From: Planctomycetota bacterium
GTDB taxonomy: Bacteria; Planctomycetota; JAPUJT01
Direction: 5' to 3'
Length of the DNA stretch: 64,000 nt
Assembly: GCA_027296055.1 (NCBI GenBank)
Contig: JAPUJT010000185.1
Span: 42,992 to 106,991 of the forward strand
Shown here: positions 60,188 through 64,000 of the stretch, in pieces
How the letters are laid out: each line of letters opens with the position of its first letter
How positions within the stretch are numbered: the stretch's first letter is position 1
The notes under the pieces: model-generated
The model's database searches: none
What the model was told of the DNA's origin: nothing
The model's input: only the letters and a program-made list of their open reading frames with translations
Position numbers and translations under genes: made by a program

Positions 60188-61276
60188 GTGGCGACGCTTC
60201 GTAGGAGAGGGAAGAACTACTTCGTCGACTACCGATTCCACGGTCGACGCATCCGAAAGCCCGCGGGCCCCAACCTGCGCGCCGCCAAAGAACTTCTGAT
60301 GGACGTGCAGGGTCGACTTGTCAGAGACGACGCCGGCCTCGGCGTACTGGACAAGAACGGTGAGAACGCGCTCGAGGAGTTCCTCGAGGACCGTCGTGCC
60401 CGCAATTCCGAGAAGTGGGCCGATTACCAGGAGGCAATCCTCACGGACTTCCTCGAGGTCGCCGGCGTGAGGCTCCTTCGACAGATCACGCCCGTCATGA
60501 TCGAGCGCTGGCAACGAGCACGCGCGAAGGAGACGTCTGTATCGACGGCCCGGACGAACTTCACCACGCTTCGCTGCTGGCTCCGCTGGGCGAAAGGCTC
60601 CAAGTATCTTCAAGAGAATCCCTCGGACTTCGTGAGTCGCCTCCCGGCTCCCCCCCGCAAGGAGATCCGGTTCATCACGCCCAAGGAGGCCGAGAAGCTC
60701 TTCAAAGCGTGCCGAGAGCCCGTCCCTCTCCTCGGGCCGGGGAAGAAGGGGAACGGAAGTACCCGGGAGAGGAAGACCCCCCTCTTCGAGCTGGCCGCGG
60801 TCGCCCTCTACGCCGGTCTCCGTCTCGGAGAGATCCTCCACCTCCATTGGGAAGACGTGGACTTCAAGACCAACGGGGGTGTGCTCCACGTCCGCGTCCG
60901 GGACTCCTTCGTGCCGAAGGACAAGGAAGGCCGGCGGATCCCCCTCCACTCTCGCCTGCAAAAGATCCTGCGAGCCTACCAGAAGAGAGCTAAGAAAAGG
61001 CAGGGAGCGATCTTCCAGACGACCAAGGAGACCGCATTCCATGGCCGCAACCTCGTCCGCGAACTTCAGAAGGCAGCCGTCCGGGCCGGCATCAAGGGGG
61101 GCTGCAACTTCTACACCCTGCGCCGCACGTTCGGCAGCTGGCTTACCATGAACGGCGTCTCCATGCACAAGATCTCGAAGTTCCTGGGGCATGCTTCCAT
61201 CACCACGACGGAGAAGCACTATGCCGGACTCGTGCCGGAGACCTTGCATCATGACATCGAGAGGCTCGGACCCTAA
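60188..61276 (+). CDS. tyrosine recombinase / integrase
   Basis: 362 residues starting GTG at 60188 (GGGGGA upstream). Residues 1-60 resemble an arm-binding domain, and 60-150 the SAM-like core-binding domain (WADYQEAILTDFLEVAGVRL). The catalytic domain (about 160-362) has Arg212 in AGLRLGEILHLHW, Arg312 in FYTLRRTFGSWL, His335 in KFLGHASITTTEKH and the nucleophile Tyr345. The second box normally reads HxLR; here the His is Tyr309. It should integrate and excise the element at the adjacent tRNA site. The position right beside the attachment fragment supports this. Confidence 0.95.
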   Translation: MATLRRRGKNYFVDYRFHGRRIRKPAGPNLRAAKELLMDVQGRLVRDDAGLGVLDKNGENALEEFLEDRRARNSEKWADYQEAILTDFLEVAGVRLLRQITPVMIERWQRARAKETSVSTARTNFTTLRCWLRWAKGSKYLQENPSDFVSRLPAPPRKEIRFITPKEAEKLFKACREPVPLLGPGKKGNGSTRERKTPLFELAAVALYAGLRLGEILHLHWEDVDFKTNGGVLHVRVRDSFVPKDKEGRRIPLHSRLQKILRAYQKRAKKRQGAIFQTTKETAFHGRNLVRELQKAAVRAGIKGGCNFYTLRRTFGSWLTMNGVSMHKISKFLGHASITTTEKHYAGLVPETLHHDIERLGP

Positions 61277-61578
61277 TCGACCTAGCAGATCGCCCGAGTA
61301 AACCCATAGCGATCCTCCCCTCTCCACTCGAACAATCACTCTTTCCCCCCACATAACTGTAATTTGCTATCTCGGCTTATTCCCCGTACGGCGTGACGTC
61401 CATCTTCCATCCGCTACTTCTCAGCACCATACCCTCGTTCCTTCGTCCCCGTCCGTGTCCCTCGTCGCCCGATTTCGCTCTGATTTCCAATCCGATCGCG
61501 ACTCCGCACGTACCCCCTCCGTCCATCCCTCGAAAGGCGATCGTGATCTTGCTCTGATAGCACACCCTCTCCCCCACC
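61277..61578. other. intergenic region between integrase and transposase
   Basis: The two flanking genes are convergent. No gene, clear terminator or tRNA is seen. If the transposase belongs to an IS91-type element, the replication-origin end of that element would be expected here, downstream of its 3' end, but no diagnostic end sequence is recognisable. Confidence 0.4.
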
Positions 61579-62958
61579 CTACGATGAATCCAACCGCAGT
61601 CGATGCGAAAGGTGGGCAACGCTGAGGACCACGGCGTCAGTCCTCGGCATCTCTTCCACCCTCCGGAGCCGGAGGCGACCCACTCCGCAATCATCGCAGA
61701 GGCTGGAGACTCGTCCGTACCTTTCCTGCAGGAGCATCCTTGTCTTCTTCTCGATCTCCTTCCTCTGCCTCCTCAGGTCCTCACGAGTTTGTAAGACTGA
61801 TCGTCCCTTGATGGCGGCAATCGTCTCTGCTTTCTTGTGGCTGACAAGACACCCGAAGGAACGCACTGCGACGAACCCCTTGGGGAGGCGGTGGCTGAGA
61901 TACTCCTTCACGAACTCGGCGCCTCCGAGCCTGACAGGAGGAACTCCACCAAGCCTGTGACTCGATGCCCGGAGAGTGACCCTCTTGTCATCAATCTCCA
62001 CGATGTCCGCATCGCTCAGAGGCCGGCCGTTGATGTGGTCGGCGAGGTACTCGGCGATGGGCTCTCCCCCCTCCTCGAACCGCTTGTACCAGACGAGCCC
62101 CTCGGTGGCGGCTACGTTCTCGAGGAAGTCCTCCATCTGTCGGGGGGCGGAGAGGTGTGCGAGCTCCCTCCCGAGGATCGGGCTCTTCTTGCGGAACGCC
62201 ACCTCTAGACTCTCGACGAACAGTTCTCGGAAGCACTGTCCTAGCTCTCGCTCCTGCGGAATCTCCTCCTTCCCCCATGCGATCCACTTCCCAGTGTCGA
62301 GGGCGATCCCCCCGGCCGGCATGAAGACGTGTACATGCGGCACGTAGGCGAGCCCACCGCCCCACGTTTGAAGCACCACCGTCCCTCCAACCTCCGCGCC
62401 GATCATCTCCAGTCCCATCGACTGCACCGCTTTGTAAGCAGCCTTCATGAACTCGTCGAGCACGGTCTCCGGGTTCCAGCGGGCGAGCTTGCGGAGTTTC
62501 CGGGGAAGGGTAAAGACCATGTGGTAGTAGGCGCCGTTGATCAGCTCGGCGACGTGGAGGGCCTTCCACAGCTCCCTCTTCAACCCTCCGCATCTGGCAC
62601 ACCCCCTCCTCCGGCACGATGCTGGAACGCCACTGGCCTTCTTGCAGTAGTCGCACTCGAGGGCGTAGCCGTCGACGTACGCAGTCCTGCAGGCGAGGAA
62701 GTCCTTCAGGACGTGGATGTCATCCCATTCGAGGGGTTCCCTCCGGAGGTAGGCCGGGGTGAACTTGGCAAGGCCGAGCTGGACTAGGCCCGGGGCGGGA
62801 CGGGAGTCTCGATGGGCCCTCCAATCCGACTGGCTCGCCCGAATCGAGAGAACCGTACTGCAGAGGTCGAGGATCACCTGCCTCTCGTCTTTGGGGAGGA
62901 GGTCCCAGGCAGTCGGTCTCCGAGAAAGGCGCGTGCGTATGGGGGCAGGTGTGATCAC
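61579..62958 (-). CDS. IS91-family transposase (HUH type)
   Basis: 459 residues from a GTG at 62958 that overlaps the stop of the upstream HTH gene (GTGA). A zinc finger lies at Cys102/Cys105/Cys115/Cys120/Cys123 (CDYCKK, CRRRGCARCGG). YYHMVFTLPRKLRKL and the HUH-like PHVHVFMPAGG (His208, His210) are IS91-family marks. Near the middle is YKRFEEGGEPIAEYLADHIN, corresponding to the catalytic Tyr region. It should mobilise DNA by a rolling-circle-like single-strand mechanism. The full ends of the IS are not defined. Confidence 0.9.
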   Translation of the reverse strand: MITPAPIRTRLSRRPTAWDLLPKDERQVILDLCSTVLSIRASQSDWRAHRDSRPAPGLVQLGLAKFTPAYLRREPLEWDDIHVLKDFLACRTAYVDGYALECDYCKKASGVPASCRRRGCARCGGLKRELWKALHVAELINGAYYHMVFTLPRKLRKLARWNPETVLDEFMKAAYKAVQSMGLEMIGAEVGGTVVLQTWGGGLAYVPHVHVFMPAGGIALDTGKWIAWGKEEIPQERELGQCFRELFVESLEVAFRKKSPILGRELAHLSAPRQMEDFLENVAATEGLVWYKRFEEGGEPIAEYLADHINGRPLSDADIVEIDDKRVTLRASSHRLGGVPPVRLGGAEFVKEYLSHRLPKGFVAVRSFGCLVSHKKAETIAAIKGRSVLQTREDLRRQRKEIEKKTRMLLQERYGRVSSLCDDCGVGRLRLRRVEEMPRTDAVVLSVAHLSHRLRLDSS

Positions 62959-63344
62959 TCGGGGCCTCCGTTCTGGGGGGTCGTGGGCTCGTTCGTTGGC
63001 TTGTTCGGAGATGGCGGGTGCTTTTGATTCTTCTTCCCGCGGCCTTTTGATCGCTTCGGGGCAGTTTCCGCCTGATGAAGCTCGTCTCGGATGCCGGAAA
63101 CCGCCGGCTCTCTAAAACGATCCATGAAATCGGCGAGGTCGTCTTCACGGATCAGGACGCGGCCCCGAAGCCCCGGGGCTTTAACGCGGGCGATGTGACC
63201 CTTGGCGATCCACGTCCTTAGCGTGTTGAGGGGCACGCCAAGAACTTTCTGCGCCGCCTCCTTCAGGCCGTAGCATCTTGTGAACGGTAGGCGAGTCTTG
63301 GCTATCCTCGACGTCTTCTTCTTTCCGTCCTTGCGCTCTGCCAT
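62955..63344 (-). CDS. excisionase/MerR-like helix-turn-helix protein
   Basis: 129 residues from the ATG at 63344; a longer frame begins at 63434. The N-terminus is basic. YGLKEAAQKVLGVPLNTLRT followed by WIAKGHIARVKAPGLRGRVL is the HTH-17/excisionase-type DNA-binding fold (as in AlpA/MerR-like proteins). VLIREDDLADFMDRF completes the winged part, and the C-terminus is Lys/Pro-rich. Its stop overlaps the transposase start, so the two are co-translated. It may control transposase or integrase activity. Confidence 0.8.
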   Translation of the reverse strand: MAERKDGKKKTSRIAKTRLPFTRCYGLKEAAQKVLGVPLNTLRTWIAKGHIARVKAPGLRGRVLIREDDLADFMDRFREPAVSGIRDELHQAETAPKRSKGRGKKNQKHPPSPNKPTNEPTTPQNGGPE

Positions 63345-63518
63345 CTCCACCAATCCTCGCGCCGATTTCTCCCTTGGCCGCGACTTCCTCGTCGACGACC
63401 CTTCGGTGAAAACCAGGCGCACTCCACCCGGCACGTGTCACCCGTTGCAGGGGAGGGGCCCCTACACCACATACCGCGCATCGCCGGCAACGGTGTGGGA
63501 TGACCACGCGCTGTGACT

Positions 63519-63540
63519 GGTTCGCCCCTCAGGGGCGACC
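63519..63540. repeat. strong hairpin upstream of the HTH-transposase pair
   Basis: TCGCCCC-TCA-GGGGCGA forms a perfect 7-bp stem with a 3-base loop, extended by GG/CC across a one-base bulge. It is a candidate IS91-type end (terIS) or an operator. It has no T-run. Confidence 0.5.
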
Positions 63541-63682
63541 TATCGAGAGATATACACTGTGTGGATTTGGGCCCGGCCGTTGAGGCTGGCCGGAAAGCCT
63601 ATGGGTTTGGAGGGCGGAAGGAATCGGGAAGGTCGTTCTTCAGCGGACTGAAGACTCGGCCTTTCGGATTCACCTCCTCATT

Positions 63683-63710
63683 CGCTAATCGCTAATCGCT
63701 AATCGCTAAT
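63683..63710. repeat. tandem CGCTAAT repeat, four units
   Basis: Four exact head-to-tail copies of CGCTAAT, followed by related but imperfect CGCATTCAC, TTTGCAATCAC and TTCGCTATG units. It looks like a simple heptamer array in the element's non-coding part. Confidence 0.8.
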
Positions 63711-63876
63711 CGCATTCACTATTTGCAATCACTATTCGCTATGTGATCCACAAATCCGGGAACACTCTACAAAAAACTGAGTCCTCCTGTCAAGGCCCTT
63801 AACGCACGTCCTTCACGCACCTCATGGATGGGATCATAGAAGCACTTCCGATGGGGTGAACTAGCCGAGACTATTC

Positions 63877-64000
63877 ATGATGCATCGCGATCGGGTCAGG
63901 ATCTACGGCGACGGAGCCAAAGACCGACCGTTCTCGCGGGTTTCGTGGGCGGCGGTCGGTCGCGAGCGTTTGGGGGAGGCGGCAGAGGAGGATGGAGCCA
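63877..64000 (+). CDS. possible CDS running off the window end
   Basis: An ATG ATG start at 63877 opens a frame that stays open to the last base (41 codons): MMHRDRVRIYGDGAKDRPFS, then RVSWAAVGRERLGEAAEEDG. The composition looks coding and no stop occurs, but it is short and no good ribosome binding site is seen. No family can be named. Confidence 0.35.
   Translation, partial: MMHRDRVRIYGDGAKDRPFSRVSWAAVGRERLGEAAEEDGA

Larger units (their letters stand above)
63345..63876. other. intergenic region with hairpin and short tandem repeats
   Basis: This 532-base region is upstream of the HTH-transposase pair. It contains a GGTTCGCCCC/GGGGCGACC inverted repeat (63519-63540), four head-to-tail CGCTAAT units (63683-63710) and a less GC-rich stretch to about 63840. 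No coding region convinced me. Confidence 0.5.
59911..64000. mobile_element. integrative element, left end at a tRNA-Ala fragment, extending past the window
   Basis: The tRNA 3' fragment, arm-type direct repeats, a tyrosine recombinase immediately inside and further mobile genes (an HTH protein and an IS91-type transposase) together mark one end of an integrated element. Its far end, where the intact tRNA-Ala should stand, is not in the window. The preceding hairpin repeat at 59827 lies just outside. Confidence 0.75.

Overview
The window is 64 kb of GC-rich, gene-dense bacterial chromosome. Genes are short-spaced, many overlap by ATGA/TGATG/GTGA junctions, and Shine-Dalgarno sequences are usually clear. 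The gene content points to a Planctomycetota-like or neighbouring lineage: an ECF sigma factor beside a kinase-type N-terminal segment, a very large Ser/Thr kinase ending in a formylglycine-generating-enzyme-like domain, DUF1080 and Calx-beta lipoproteins, a caspase-fold lipoprotein, and an IS91-type transposase. This placement is an inference from gene style; no rRNA gene is present.

Layout. 0-10 kb: a partial dual-specificity phosphatase, a secreted helical/beta-sandwich protein, an ECF sigma factor, a class V aminotransferase, a polyprenol-kinase-like membrane protein, and a coupled pair made of a giant kinase and a caspase-fold lipoprotein that lacks both catalytic residues. 10-18 kb: a DUF1080 lipoprotein, a CBS protein, 2-oxoacid:ferredoxin oxidoreductase (korAB), a GAF/PP2C phosphatase, and a small rhodanese whose two active-site Cys codons are both TGA, followed at once by a SECIS-like hairpin: a probable double-selenocysteine protein. 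18-34 kb: a GspE-like ATPase, then a nearly unbroken minus-strand series that begins with an Rrf2 regulator and sufBCDS-sufU-sufT, continues through a bacilliredoxin and three tandem GspF-like membrane proteins, and ends in a three-gene ABC exporter unit. 34-52 kb: a floA/NfeD membrane-quality module, a double amidohydrolase, an efflux adaptor, a lysine-2,3-aminomutase-like radical SAM protein with a textbook promoter, an ECF sigma/FecR-type pair, secreted Calx-beta and Kelch-like lipoproteins, a soluble protein built from three GspF cytoplasmic domains, and an RRM protein.

52-60 kb is an accessory region: three paralogous lipoproteins of an unrecognised family alternate with small membrane proteins and lipoproteins, including a 29-residue one. 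They are separated by recurring hairpin repeats about 2 kb apart and by shared leader sequences. From 59.9 kb to the window end lies an integrative element bounded by a 3' fragment of a tRNA-Ala gene. It carries a tyrosine recombinase, a helix-turn-helix protein translationally coupled to an IS91-type transposase, and short tandem repeats.

The strongest candidates for new biology are the UGA-Ala-UGA rhodanese, the pseudocaspase/kinase pair, the membrane-free triple GspF-domain protein, and the hairpin-punctuated lipoprotein cassette region.
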